Shown here: positions 19,487 through 27,643 of the stretch, in pieces
Numbering within the stretch: the stretch's first letter is position 1
How the letters are laid out: each line of letters begins with the position of its first letter
DNA from: Desulforudis sp.
Lineage (GTDB): Bacteria; Bacillota; Desulfotomaculia; Desulfotomaculales; Desulforudaceae
Length of the DNA stretch: 64,000 bases
Reading direction: 5' to 3'
NCBI GenBank assembly: GCA_003604975.1
Contig: QZIR01000051.1
Location: forward strand, 26,019-90,018
The notes under the pieces: model-generated
What the model saw: only the letters and a program-made list of their open reading frames with translations
What the model was told of the DNA's origin: nothing
Database searches by the model: none
Position numbers and translations under genes: made by a program

Positions 19487-20080
19487 CTAGTTCCCGATTT
19501 CCCGGGCGATAACCATGATTTTCTCCGGCACGATGCTCGTAGCCCTGGCCACCAGGTTGATCACCGTGGTGCCCTGTTCGGGGGTGGTCAGCGCTGGAAC
19601 CACCACGGTTACCGTATCGTCATCCTGGAAGAACACGACCACATCGTTGAGTCCCTTGGCGCGCAGAATGTTTTCCACACTGACCTCGCGGTCCATCTTA
19701 AGAGTAATCTCCAAGAGCCGCTGCTGGGCACCCTGCCGGGCCTCGGGTGAGGCGTTCAGGTCATTGATGATAGAGTGCAGCAGCTCTACCTGCCTCCCCC
19801 TCGAGCGCTCCCGTTCAAGGCGGTACTCAACGTAATAATCATCCCCGATGTAATCGTCCACGCCGGAGGTCACGGCATCGGTCGGCCCCCCGGAGTTCGG
19901 TTCATCGTTCGGTGTCGCACCGTTCGCGTCATCCAGCACCACACTGGTCACCTGCTCTGCGGGCACCTCCGGCGGCTCCGGAACGAAGGTGTTCCAACTG
20001 GTCAAAATATAGGCCAACACTAGGACCGATCCCAAACCAAGGACCAGCAGCAACGGCTTCTTGATGTAATACAATCTCAA
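19487..20080 (-). CDS. spoIIIAH: Stage III sporulation protein AH
   Basis: SpoIIIAH is the mother-cell partner of forespore SpoIIQ; together they form the ring channel joining the two cells. A single N-terminal membrane segment (about residues 8-28) is followed by a long acidic, low-complexity linker and then a C-terminal YscJ/FliF-like domain (about residues 85-197) rich in RQVELLHSIINDLNASPEAR-type helices and beta strands. It is the last gene of the spoIIIA operon, 20 nt after spoIIIAG. Confidence 0.95.
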   Translation of the reverse strand: MRLYYIKKPLLLVLGLGSVLVLAYILTSWNTFVPEPPEVPAEQVTSVVLDDANGATPNDEPNSGGPTDAVTSGVDDYIGDDYYVEYRLERERSRGRQVELLHSIINDLNASPEARQGAQQRLLEITLKMDREVSVENILRAKGLNDVVVFFQDDDTVTVVVPALTTPEQGTTVINLVARATSIVPEKIMVIAREIGN

Positions 20081-20099
20081 ACCCGTTTCCCCCCTTGCC

Positions 20100-20711
20100 T
20101 TACAGTTTTTTCGGTACCACCAGGATTTTGTGCGGTTGCACCCCTAGGGCCGTCTGGGTCGCCTGGAACAGTTGAGCCTTGATCCGGGGGTCACGTGCCC
20201 CCTCGGCCACCACAAGCACTCCGGCCACTGCCGGGCTGATTTCGCGTTCCATCACCGGGATTTCATACCCCTGTTCACCACGCACCACCACTAATTGACC
20301 GCTCTCACTGTGATCAGTGGTTACACGCCTGGCGCCTTCCGGGTCATTCTCGTCCGTCACCCGTTTACCCGCAGTCACGTTCACCGCGTATTCGGACACC
20401 GTGGAACCGTCGAGGCGGATGGTTACGTCCACGGCCCCGACCCCGTTGATCTGGCCCAGCATGGTCTCCAACCGCCGGGCCAGGTATTCCTCCTCTCCCT
20501 GTGTCCTGAGCTTGGCCGTCTCCGGTTTGGCTGCGGCCTCGGGTTGGGATACGACCTGTGTGTCCTGTGGCTGGGGCCTTTGGTTACCCCAGAAGCTACC
20601 AAACGCCAGCAGGAATATTCCCAGTAAGCCTAGCGCTACCAAGAGTACCTTCTGGTCCTTCCGCCGATTGTTACCGAAGATTTTGCTCCAGAGGTCCCGC
20701 TCATCCCCCAT
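20100..20711 (-). CDS. spoIIIAG: Stage III sporulation protein AG
   Basis: SpoIIIAG forms a large ring in the mother-cell side of the channel apparatus. One membrane segment lies at about residues 22-41 (KVLLVALGLLGIFLLAFGSFW), followed by a Gln/Pro-rich linker and the YscJ/FliF-like ring-building domain with YLARRLETMLGQINGVGAVDVTIRL-type residues and a terminal GVQPHKILVVPKKL. Length and place in the operon fit the family. Confidence 0.94.
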   Translation of the reverse strand: MGDERDLWSKIFGNNRRKDQKVLLVALGLLGIFLLAFGSFWGNQRPQPQDTQVVSQPEAAAKPETAKLRTQGEEEYLARRLETMLGQINGVGAVDVTIRLDGSTVSEYAVNVTAGKRVTDENDPEGARRVTTDHSESGQLVVVRGEQGYEIPVMEREISPAVAGVLVVAEGARDPRIKAQLFQATQTALGVQPHKILVVPKKL

Positions 20712-20729
20712 ATCAACATTCCCCCTTCT

Positions 20730-21290
20730 CTAGCGTTGGATATCGTATTTCACGACCGCTTCATCAACGTTGTAGAACTCGGCAACCGTCCGGCGCAGGC
20801 GTTCCCGGCCGTCATCCACCTCCCGGCCGACGCCCGGAGCAGTAGTCCCAGGCCTGTCCGGCAGGATATACAGGGTGATCTCTTGCAGCCGGCCGACCTC
20901 ACCGCCTAGCCCCTGGACATCCAGTTCAACTTCTACCTTAACCACCTCCACATCAGGGTTTAGCCTGGTCAGGGCCATTATTTGCCTGGCCAGCCCCGCC
21001 CTGTACTCATCAAGCGCCCGGGCATGGTTCTCTTCCCACCGCTGACGCCCTTCATCCAGGATGCTCATACTGGCGGGCACCGTCTGCTGCAGCGACAGTT
21101 CTCCAAAGGTACCGGCCAGTTCCCGGTGCCAGAAGCCGGTTGCCGCCTGCAGAACAGCCACAATGATCAGGAGGCCCAGGACCATCCGTACATAGCGGCT
21201 GAGTTCCCCGGCCGGAATCAGCAGTTCCAGAAAAACGGCCAGGATCGCCAGGATAACCAGTTCGGTTACCAACAGGTTTAACGCGTCCAC
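20730..21290 (-). CDS. spoIIIAF: Stage III sporulation protein AF
   Basis: Two hydrophobic segments at the N-terminus (about residues 6-25 and 32-51, the second with LVLGLLIIVAVLQA-like composition) are followed by a soluble C-terminal domain that shares the ring-building fold of AG and AH. The length of 186 is normal. It lies between spoIIIAE and spoIIIAG with short spacers; the role is in the mother-cell channel/basal platform, known in outline only. Confidence 0.92.
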   Translation of the reverse strand: MDALNLLVTELVILAILAVFLELLIPAGELSRYVRMVLGLLIIVAVLQAATGFWHRELAGTFGELSLQQTVPASMSILDEGRQRWEENHARALDEYRAGLARQIMALTRLNPDVEVVKVEVELDVQGLGGEVGRLQEITLYILPDRPGTTAPGVGREVDDGRERLRRTVAEFYNVDEAVVKYDIQR

Positions 21291-21302
21291 CGAACCACCT
21301 CC

Positions 21303-22493
21303 TCAGTGCAGCATCACGTTCAAATTCCCCATCCCAGCAATGATGGCCAGGGCAAAGAAGAACAGGAGCGCGCAGGTAGCCACCACCGCAAAGACGGCCA
21401 CCATACTGTTCCCAAGGGTGTTGAGACAATCGGAGACCTGTTTCTCGCCGATCGGCTGCACTAGCGCGGCGGCCAGCTTGTAGATCAAGAGTAGGCTGAC
21501 GATTTTGAGAAGCGGGAAAATGGCCATCAAAAAGATGACGAGTAAACCGGCCATCCCTACCGCGTTCTTGATCAGCAAGGAAGACCCGATGACCGCCTCC
21601 ATTGCATCTGCAAACATCTTCCCCACCACTGGCACGAACGCGCCCGTAGCGTACTTGGCGGTTCGAAAGGCCACTCCCCCGGCTACCGCGCCCGCCACAC
21701 CCTGGATTGCCATCATGCCGAGAAAGATCGTTGTCAAGAGACCCATGATCCCGAGCCCGATGTTCCGGAAAAAGTCCGCCAGCCGGGAAAGCGAGAACCC
21801 GCTTGCCAGGTGACTGACCGCCCCCAGGATGGCTGAGAACAGGATCAACGGTAAAACGATGTTCTGCACCAGGTTAGCGGAGGCGTTCAGGACAATGATG
21901 ATTACCGGATGCAGAAGCGCGGCGCTGGTAAATCCCCCTACCGTACAGAGCAGGGTGATCATGACGGGCAGCATCGCGTGCATGAAGACGACCATGTTCT
22001 CGACCGCCTCCCGCGCCGTCTGCAGTACGGCAATGAAGGACCCGAAAACCAGGGTGAGTAGTACCAGGTAGACGGCCACGTGTGCCATGCGGCTAGTCGT
22101 TGACTGATCAAACGCGCTGGATATGTTCTGGAGTACGGCGGCGATCACGGCCAAAACCACCAGTTTTCCGAGCAGGGCCGCGTTGGCGACCACCTCGTTA
22201 AACAGATAACGAAGCAGGGAGTTTAAGATGTCCACCGGTCGGTACCCTATTTCGCCCCGGGCGAACGACAGCACCAGGCTTTTGAAGTCGACATCAGGGA
22301 TCGCCGCATCAATCTCATTGTTTAATTCCCGTACCGATTCTTCAATGCGGGACAGATCAATGTCTCCCAATGGTCCTTCGGCCAAAAGCAGGCTAGCGGG
22401 TGGCTCGGTTTCGGCCGCCAACACCGCACCCGGCATCGAAAGCAAGACCAAGGTCAGTAGCAGTAAGGCCATCCAGCGCATTACAAATTCCAC
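21303..22493 (-). CDS. spoIIIAE: Stage III sporulation protein AE
   Basis: This is the large polytopic membrane subunit of the SpoIIIA apparatus. A cleavable-looking signal peptide (MRWMALLLLTLVLLSMPGAVLAAE) precedes a polar region and about seven or eight hydrophobic segments from residue ~85 onward. The 396 residues match the family. It starts with GTG at 22493 (an ATG at 22481 is also possible). Confidence 0.95.
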   Translation of the reverse strand: MEFVMRWMALLLLTLVLLSMPGAVLAAETEPPASLLLAEGPLGDIDLSRIEESVRELNNEIDAAIPDVDFKSLVLSFARGEIGYRPVDILNSLLRYLFNEVVANAALLGKLVVLAVIAAVLQNISSAFDQSTTSRMAHVAVYLVLLTLVFGSFIAVLQTAREAVENMVVFMHAMLPVMITLLCTVGGFTSAALLHPVIIIVLNASANLVQNIVLPLILFSAILGAVSHLASGFSLSRLADFFRNIGLGIMGLLTTIFLGMMAIQGVAGAVAGGVAFRTAKYATGAFVPVVGKMFADAMEAVIGSSLLIKNAVGMAGLLVIFLMAIFPLLKIVSLLLIYKLAAALVQPIGEKQVSDCLNTLGNSMVAVFAVVATCALLFFFALAIIAGMGNLNVMLH

Positions 22494-22519
22494 CTAGCTG
22501 ATATTTAGTGTCCGGGTTC

Positions 22520-22906
22520 CTAGCCGAGAATCTTCATTATGGTGTCTAACACCGCCATTACGATGGGGACGGCCAGAACCATGATCAACACCTTTGCCGC
22601 AAACTCAATTTTTGAGGCCAGGGCGCCCTCACCGGAATCACGGCAGATCTGGGCCCCAAAATCGGCGATGTAGGCGATGCCTACAATCTTTAAGATGGCC
22701 CCGAGATACAGCATGTTAATGTTAGCCCGTGCGGCGAGGTCCTTGAGGACATTAACCACCGCACCGACCTTGTCCAGCACGAACAGAAAGATAACCACAC
22801 CCGCAGCAATGCTGACCAACATGGCCATCTCCGGCTTTTGCTGGCGCAGGAGGACGATAAGCACGGCGGCAACAAGTCCAAAACCAACAATCTGTAAGAT
22901 CTCCAT
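22520..22906 (-). CDS. spoIIIAD: Stage III sporulation protein AD
   Basis: A small membrane protein of 128 residues with four hydrophobic segments, starting MEILQIVGFGLVAAVLIVLL. I use the ATG at 22906, which follows a GAGG-containing site; upstream in-frame sequence would run into spoIIIAC. SpoIIIAC and AD share a fold and are believed to form part of the membrane base of the channel. Confidence 0.94.
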   Translation of the reverse strand: MEILQIVGFGLVAAVLIVLLRQQKPEMAMLVSIAAGVVIFLFVLDKVGAVVNVLKDLAARANINMLYLGAILKIVGIAYIADFGAQICRDSGEGALASKIEFAAKVLIMVLAVPIVMAVLDTIMKILG

Positions 22907-22929
22907 GTGCCTCTCACCGCCTGTATTTG

Positions 22930-23127
22930 TTAGAATAGCTTGAAAACGTTCTTGACCTCGCTGAACAGGGTTCCTAAGAGATCGATCACCCAAAACAGGA
23001 CGATGGCCACGGCGGCCAGCGTCACCATGTTGGCCACTTCCTCTCTTCCCGCGTGTTTCAACAGGGAATGCAGCACCGCAGCCAAGATCCCCACCCCCGC
23101 GATCTTGAAGATTAAGTCAACGCTCAT
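22930..23127 (-). CDS. spoIIIAC: Stage III sporulation protein AC
   Basis: The 65-residue protein begins MSVDLIFKIAGVGILAAVLH and has two hydrophobic helices separated by the polar KHAGREEVANMV turn, the standard SpoIIIAC pattern. The ATG at 23127 has GAGGGTAAC upstream. It lies between spoIIIAB and spoIIIAD. Confidence 0.94.
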   Translation of the reverse strand: MSVDLIFKIAGVGILAAVLHSLLKHAGREEVANMVTLAAVAIVLFWVIDLLGTLFSEVKNVFKLF

Positions 23128-23159
23128 CCAGTTACCCTCCTCAGCAGATAGTCGCATAG

Positions 23160-23678
23160 CTAGATTAAAATCAGGGTGATGGCCAAGCCGGCAGTGAATC
23201 CCAGGCACTGCCAGAGCCTGACGTTGCGTTTAGCTTCATCATCAGCTTTCAGGTTCTGCGCTTTCAGGCGCTCGACCGCCAGCCGAAGATGCTTTATCTG
23301 ATCGTTCCGGTCCGATGCCCCCAGCACGTCACCAAGGCCCTTGACCACAGACAGGTCTTCGTCTTTGAGAAAGGTCTCCGCCCGGTACCCGTTAAGGCCA
23401 AATTCCCACGCTTCCCTGACTGTCGCCCCGTAACCCGCCGACAACTCGCGGGCCACCTCGGATATAAACCGCCCGACCGGAGACGGCACCCTTGTGGCAA
23501 CATTCTCCAGCGCCTCCACCAGCGGTGTGGCCCCATAAGCGATTTCGGTTTCCAGAAGGTGCAGCGCGGTCTGCATGTCCCGCAGTTCACGAGGTCGATT
23601 CTGGTAAGCGTTCGCCACAGTCAAGCCCAGGAAACCAGCCGCCCCGATCACAAACATGGCGCCCATTATCTTGTACAC
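23160..23678 (-). CDS. spoIIIAB: Stage III sporulation protein AB
   Basis: SpoIIIAB has an N-terminal membrane segment (residues ~5-22), a helical cytoplasmic domain related to archaeal/T2S GspF-like platform proteins, and a C-terminal hydrophobic segment ending LGFTAGLAITLILI. The 172 residues include the family RPRELRDMQTALHLLETEI region. It follows spoIIIAA by 19 nt. Confidence 0.94.
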   Translation of the reverse strand: MYKIMGAMFVIGAAGFLGLTVANAYQNRPRELRDMQTALHLLETEIAYGATPLVEALENVATRVPSPVGRFISEVARELSAGYGATVREAWEFGLNGYRAETFLKDEDLSVVKGLGDVLGASDRNDQIKHLRLAVERLKAQNLKADDEAKRNVRLWQCLGFTAGLAITLILI

Positions 23679-23697
23679 TGATCAACACCTCCACACC

Positions 23698-24696
23698 TTA
23701 GCCACTGCCGATTACCCGCATGGTCTGCCCGTTTACGATCTTTTCGATCGTCCCCGGTCCTCTCGACCGACCCAGCATGACCAACCGTTCAAAGACCTTC
23801 ATCGCCAGGATGTTCTTCAGGACCGGCCTGTGCAGCAGTTCATCCAGGGAAGCGGCGTGGGCAGTGGAAATGATGGTTACACCCGCATTGATGACCTCTT
23901 CCAGGGCCGAAACATCCTCCGTCCGCCCGATTTCGTCCGTCACAATTACCCGTGGAGCCATCGCCCGCAGCAGGATGAACATGCCCAGAGCCTTGGGACA
24001 GGCGTCCAGGACGTCTGTTCGCAGTCCCACATCACGCTGTGGCACTCCGCGGTAACACCCCGCGAGTTCCGACCGCTCGTCCACCAAGCCCACCGTCAGT
24101 CCTGGGAATCCCAGCGAGGCCACGCCGTCCGATACCAGCCGGGCGACGTCACGCAGGATGGTAGTCTTACCGCACCCCGGGGGGGACACGATCAGCGTGT
24201 GACGTACCCGCAGACCGTCAAGCAGATACGGCATCAAGGTGTCCGCAGCCCCGGTAACCTCCCTTGAGATCCGTACGTTGATGCCGGTGAACTGCTTCAT
24301 GGTCTGAATCCGGTCCCCGTCCATCACCGTCCGTCCAACAATACCCACACGGTGGCCACCGGAGACGGTAACATAACCCGACCGCAGTTCCTCCTCTACA
24401 GCATAGAGTGAGGATCCGGTGACCAGTTGCAGGGTCCGTACGAGATCGTCCGCCGTTACCAGGTAGGCGGCCCCAGGTTTACCAACCACCTGCCCCCGGC
24501 GGTCGACCAGCAGCTCCTTGCTGGTCAGGTTGATCAGGAGCGGGCGATTCACCCGGAGACGTACCTCCTCCAACTCGCACCACACCGAGTCGGGAAGCCC
24601 CTCCAGCAGACTGCGCAGACTAGGCGGCACGTAGTTGAGGATACCGCGGGCGGTCTGGGTCTCCCGGTTCAGGACCTGTGATCTGACGGTCAGCAC
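23698..24696 (-). CDS. spoIIIAA: Stage III sporulation protein AA (ATPase)
   Basis: SpoIIIAA is the cytoplasmic secretion-type ATPase of the operon. Walker A is VSPPGCGKTTILRD and Walker B IVTDEIGR; the N-terminal domain carries EVRLRVNRPLLINL and the SLYAVEEELRSGYVTVSGGHRVG block. I place the start at the GTG at 24696, 9 nt after AGGAGGGG, giving 332 residues. A longer in-frame reading to 24768 begins inside the T-run of the upstream terminator and adds non-conserved residues, so I reject it. It heads the spoIIIA operon, which in Bacillus is read by sigma-E. Confidence 0.95.
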   Translation of the reverse strand: MLTVRSQVLNRETQTARGILNYVPPSLRSLLEGLPDSVWCELEEVRLRVNRPLLINLTSKELLVDRRGQVVGKPGAAYLVTADDLVRTLQLVTGSSLYAVEEELRSGYVTVSGGHRVGIVGRTVMDGDRIQTMKQFTGINVRISREVTGAADTLMPYLLDGLRVRHTLIVSPPGCGKTTILRDVARLVSDGVASLGFPGLTVGLVDERSELAGCYRGVPQRDVGLRTDVLDACPKALGMFILLRAMAPRVIVTDEIGRTEDVSALEEVINAGVTIISTAHAASLDELLHRPVLKNILAMKVFERLVMLGRSRGPGTIEKIVNGQTMRVIGSG

Positions 24697-24766
24697 AGTG
24701 TTTGTCCCCTCCTGGGTATATCCATATTTGCCGTCTTCCCAATGTATTCCATCTCCGGAGCCGGTC

Positions 24767-24798
24767 AAAAAAACTCCAGGGGGAACAGTCCCCTGGAG
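24767..24798 (-). terminator. Rho-independent terminator ahead of spoIIIAA
   Basis: On the minus strand CTCCAGGGG-ACTGT-(T)CCCCCTGGAG forms a strong hairpin followed by seven T residues (24767-24773). It would end transcripts from the CD1247-like gene before spoIIIAA. Confidence 0.88.
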
Positions 24799-24825
24799 CC
24801 AGGATTACCTGCCTGGTGAATTACC

Positions 24826-24897
24826 GGAGGGCGTAGGCTTTAGCTCATAAGCCTCCCTCTGCGAACAAGCCGACAGCGCCCACTTTAGGGCGCTGTC
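24826..24897 (-). other. Two further hairpins between CD1247-like gene and spoIIIAA
   Basis: A perfect 10-bp stem GACAGCGCCC/GGGCGCTGTC (24872-24881 with 24888-24897) and a second stem containing AGGCTT/AAGCCT (24835-24840 with 24849-24854) lie one after the other, upstream of the T-rich terminator. Neither has its own T-run. They may form a multi-hairpin termination or processing region. Confidence 0.5.
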
Positions 24898-24942
24898 AAG
24901 GTCTTCCTATTAATCATAAATAACGAACCGCAACCGGCCGAA

Positions 24943-25329
24943 CTAGATGTGCTCCCCTCGGTGCACTACATCGTGCGTCAAACCGTGCTGATCTTTGATC
25001 ATCTCGGCCGTCGGAATATCGTCGTCTTCATGTTCCATGGTGCCCGTGCAACCACACTCGGGGCACTCGACCTCTAAAAAGTGTTCACCGTCCTCTTCAC
25101 CCTCGACCTCGTTGAGCCGGCTTTCCAGAGCGTAAAGGTCCTCGTCGATGCTCTCTAGGTAGTCTTCCAGGCTGTCCTGCGAATCACCGAGTTCCTCCAC
25201 AGAGTCGGCGAACTCCCCCAGGACGTCAACAATACCGGAAAGCAGTTTGCCCTCCTTGCTGTCTGCCGCCATCTCCAGTCCGGCAGCCAACCCCTGAAGA
25301 TAGGACACACGGGATTTTAGATTTCCCAA
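24943..25329 (-). CDS. CD1247 N-terminal-domain protein with a zinc-ribbon-like tail
   Basis: This 128-residue acidic protein starts MGNLKSRVSYLQGLAAGLEM, the pattern of the conserved clostridial family named after CD1247, and continues with a heptad-like helical part (residues ~25-75). A CPECGCTG motif near residue 88 could bind metal with His residues further on (HGLTHDVVHRGEH). Function is unknown. The TTG start uses a GGGGGG ribosome site that is also the right arm of the efp terminator hairpin, so translation could be affected by that fold. Confidence 0.8.
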   Translation of the reverse strand: MGNLKSRVSYLQGLAAGLEMAADSKEGKLLSGIVDVLGEFADSVEELGDSQDSLEDYLESIDEDLYALESRLNEVEGEEDGEHFLEVECPECGCTGTMEHEDDDIPTAEMIKDQHGLTHDVVHRGEHI

Positions 25330-25333
25330 AATG

Positions 25334-25382
25334 AAAACCCCCCTTCTTTCATCGGGTATTATAACTCCCGACGGGGGGTTTT
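25334..25382 (-). terminator. Terminator hairpin after efp, overlapping the next ribosome site
   Basis: AAAACCCCCC (25334-25343) pairs with GGGGGGTTTT (25373-25382), with an inner CGGG/CCCG pair (25353-25356, 25367-25370). On the minus strand the last arm is followed by T residues, right after efp. The same GGGGGG is the only plausible ribosome site for the next gene, and a TATAAT lies in the loop. Confidence 0.7.
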
Positions 25383-25387
25383 AAACA

Positions 25388-25945
25388 TCAGGCCCGCTTG
25401 ATGTACTCACCCGAACGGGTGTCGATCTGCAAAACGTCACCGACCTCAATAAAGAAAGGCACCTGAACCACCAACCCGGTTTCCAGCGTTGCCGGCTTCG
25501 AGCCACCGGAAGCGGTATCTCCCTTAATCCCTGGTTCGGTCGTAACCACCTCGAGTTCGACGGTGTTTGGCAGGTCGACACCCAATATCTTCTCGGCGTG
25601 AAAGACCAAGTAGATGTTCATGTTCTCCTTCAGGAACTTGATGTTGTCACCCAGTTGGTCAGCACTCAAAGCCACCTGTTCGTAGCTCCCGGTATCCATG
25701 AAGTTGTAGTTGTCACCGTCATTATACAGGTACTGCATCTCACGCCGGTCCAGGTGCGCCTTTGGTACCTTTTCACCGGCGTTGAAGGTACGCTCGGTGG
25801 TACTCCCGGTACGTAGGTTCCTGAGCTTGGAACGAACAAAGGGCGAACCCTTTCCCGGTTTAACGTGTTGGAAGTCAATAACCTGATAGACATCGCCGTC
25901 CAGTTCAATGGTCAGACCAGTTCTAAAGTCGTTAGTGGAAATCAC
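25388..25945 (-). CDS. efp: Translation elongation factor P
   Basis: EF-P relieves ribosome stalling at polyproline stretches. I use the GTG at 25945, which follows AAGGAGGTG and gives [20 protein letters not shown] and 185 residues, exactly the usual length; an ATG upstream adds an unrelated leader. The domain I loop [14 protein letters not shown] contains the lysine region that is modified in many bacteria, and the C-terminal signature [20 protein letters not shown] is intact. It lies 51 nt downstream of the Xaa-Pro peptidase gene, a common Firmicute pairing. Confidence 0.97.
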   Translation of the reverse strand: MISTNDFRTGLTIELDGDVYQVIDFQHVKPGKGSPFVRSKLRNLRTGSTTERTFNAGEKVPKAHLDRREMQYLYNDGDNYNFMDTGSYEQVALSADQLGDNIKFLKENMNIYLVFHAEKILGVDLPNTVELEVVTTEPGIKGDTASGGSKPATLETGLVVQVPFFIEVGDVLQIDTRSGEYIKRA

Positions 25946-25996
25946 GAAAACCCCACCTCCTTGTGCTCTTGATGCCATTGACAATTATAACAAAAA

Positions 25997-27073
25997 TTAT
26001 GCCCGAAATAGGTAGTTTTTTGGTGTTGTGGTCAACACTTCCGGCCCGTCGTCCCGCACCACGACCACATCCTCGATACGGACGCCGCCCTTACCCGGAA
26101 GATAAATCCCCGGCTCGACCGTGACCACCATCCCTGCTTCCAGCACTTCCTCCGAGGAAGCACTTAGGTGAGGAGCTTCGTGTACGTTCAGACCAACGCC
26201 GTGACCAGTGCCGTGACCGAAGTACTCCCCGTACCCGGCGTCCTCGATCACTCCACGCGCGGCGGCATCAACTTCCGCCGCCCTGACCCCCGGCCGGACC
26301 TTGTCAATTCCCGCCTGTTGCGCCGCCAGAACCACCCGATAGATCTCCTCCTGCCATGTGGCCGGCTCTGCCTCAACCAGGATGGTACGAGTGAAGTCCG
26401 AGGCATAACCTCCGTAGACCACCCCACAATCAAGGACCACCAGGTCGCCGCTCTCAATCGCCTTATCTGAGGCCACCCCGTGCGGCAGGGCCGCCCGTGT
26501 GCCAGAAGCGACGATGGTGTCGAAGGACATCCGCTCACCGCCGCGCTGGCGGAGGAAAGCTTCCAGGGCCAACGAGAAGTCCCTCTCCACCACCCCCGGT
26601 CGGATGGTCTCGCACAGTTGCGCAAAGGCCTCATCCACCATCAAAACACCTCGGTGAATGAGTTTGATTTCTTCATTATCCTTGACCGCACGCAGACGGT
26701 CCAGACCAGATTTGATGTCTTCCAGTTGAACCGGCGCCAGGGCTTCGGCCAGAGTACTGTAGAGGCGATAGGTCAGATGCGACCCTTCAAAGCCGATCCT
26801 GGGGTATGACCGGAAGGCAATTATGTCCCGCAGGGTCTGGACCCAGGTCTTTTCCACCCGGACGATCTCAAAACCTGCACACTCCCGGCCGGCCTGCTCC
26901 ACATAGCGAAAATCGGTCAACAGCCGGTTTTCTTCGGCACTGATCAGGAGCACTCCGCTAGTCCCGGTAAAGCCACTCAGGTAGCGGCGATTCTCAGGGC
27001 TGGAGACAAGTACAGCGTCGACTCCGGCCTCTTTAATCGCCTGCCTTACTCGCTTCAGACGTTCCCCGTTCAC
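25997..27073 (-). CDS. pepP: Xaa-Pro aminopeptidase (M24 family)
   Basis: The 358-residue pita-bread metallopeptidase removes N-terminal residues before proline. Metal ligands are visible: Asp in [19 protein letters not shown] (two Asp), His in [16 protein letters not shown], Glu in [11 protein letters not shown] and Glu in [11 protein letters not shown]. The N-terminal creatinase-like domain starts [20 protein letters not shown]. The GTG start overlaps the aroQ stop by 4 nt. A second, more distant M24 gene lies at 52816-54009. Confidence 0.93.
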   Translation of the reverse strand: MNGERLKRVRQAIKEAGVDAVLVSSPENRRYLSGFTGTSGVLLISAEENRLLTDFRYVEQAGRECAGFEIVRVEKTWVQTLRDIIAFRSYPRIGFEGSHLTYRLYSTLAEALAPVQLEDIKSGLDRLRAVKDNEEIKLIHRGVLMVDEAFAQLCETIRPGVVERDFSLALEAFLRQRGGERMSFDTIVASGTRAALPHGVASDKAIESGDLVVLDCGVVYGGYASDFTRTILVEAEPATWQEEIYRVVLAAQQAGIDKVRPGVRAAEVDAAARGVIEDAGYGEYFGHGTGHGVGLNVHEAPHLSASSEEVLEAGMVVTVEPGIYLPGKGGVRIEDVVVVRDDGPEVLTTTPKNYLFRA

Positions 27074-27516
27074 GAACCCTCACGCTCAAACGCCCTGGCC
27101 ACAACTGCACGTAATCCAAGGAGATAGCTGTCCAGCCCCAGCCCGCTGATCTGACCCGCAGCAACCGGTGTGATTACCGAATTCCGACGAAACTCCTCCC
27201 GGGCGTGGACATTTGAAAGGTGTACCTCGACAACAGGAAGGCCAACGGCTGCCACCGCATCCCGCAGGGCATAACTGTAATGTGTGAAGGCGGCAGGGTT
27301 GAACACCACGGCCCCCGCCTTGCGCCCCGCCTCGTGAAGTAGGTCAATCAGTTCGGCCTCGGCATTGGACTGGAAACACCGGACATCCACACCCAGTTCG
27401 TCACCCAGCGCCACCAGCGCTCGGTTGATCTCTTCCAGGGTAAGCCGTCCATAGACGTCCGGTTCCCGGCTTCCTAAGAGGTTCAGGTTCGGACCATGTA
27501 ACACGTATACCAGCAA
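27070..27516 (-). CDS. aroQ: Type II 3-dehydroquinate dehydratase
   Basis: AroQ dehydrates 3-dehydroquinate to 3-dehydroshikimate. The 148-residue protein shows the type II pattern: [17 protein letters not shown] with the catalytic Tyr, the [15 protein letters not shown] helix, [17 protein letters not shown] with the catalytic His, and [17 protein letters not shown]. It supplies the missing shikimate step for aroB, aroE, aroK and aroC located at 38.7-42.4 kb. TTG start with AGGGGAG upstream. Confidence 0.97.
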   Translation of the reverse strand: MLVYVLHGPNLNLLGSREPDVYGRLTLEEINRALVALGDELGVDVRCFQSNAEAELIDLLHEAGRKAGAVVFNPAAFTHYSYALRDAVAAVGLPVVEVHLSNVHAREEFRRNSVITPVAAGQISGLGLDSYLLGLRAVVARAFEREGS

Positions 27517-27550
27517 GCAATCAACTCCCCTGTAAGACCGTCATTAAAGG

Positions 27551-27588
27551 GAAGTGTGAGGTCTTCTCACCTCTCACTTCTCGTTTTT
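27551..27588. terminator. Imperfect hairpin between pmbA and aroQ
   Basis: GAAGTGTGAGGT (27551-27562) pairs with ACCTCTCACTTC (27569-27580) with one mismatch. A TTTTT follows only in the plus direction (27584-27588), while the flanking genes are minus, so it may mainly act as an end-of-operon stem after pmbA. Confidence 0.4.
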
Positions 27589-27643
27589 ACGTCCTCTGTC
27601 TTTTGAAAATATACTCTACTTGTCAGCATCAACAACCCTGTCT

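Noticed and set aside
24697..24768. Longer N-terminus for SpoIIIAA
   Set aside because: It would begin inside the T-run of a terminator; the GTG at 24696 has AGGAGGGG at good spacing.
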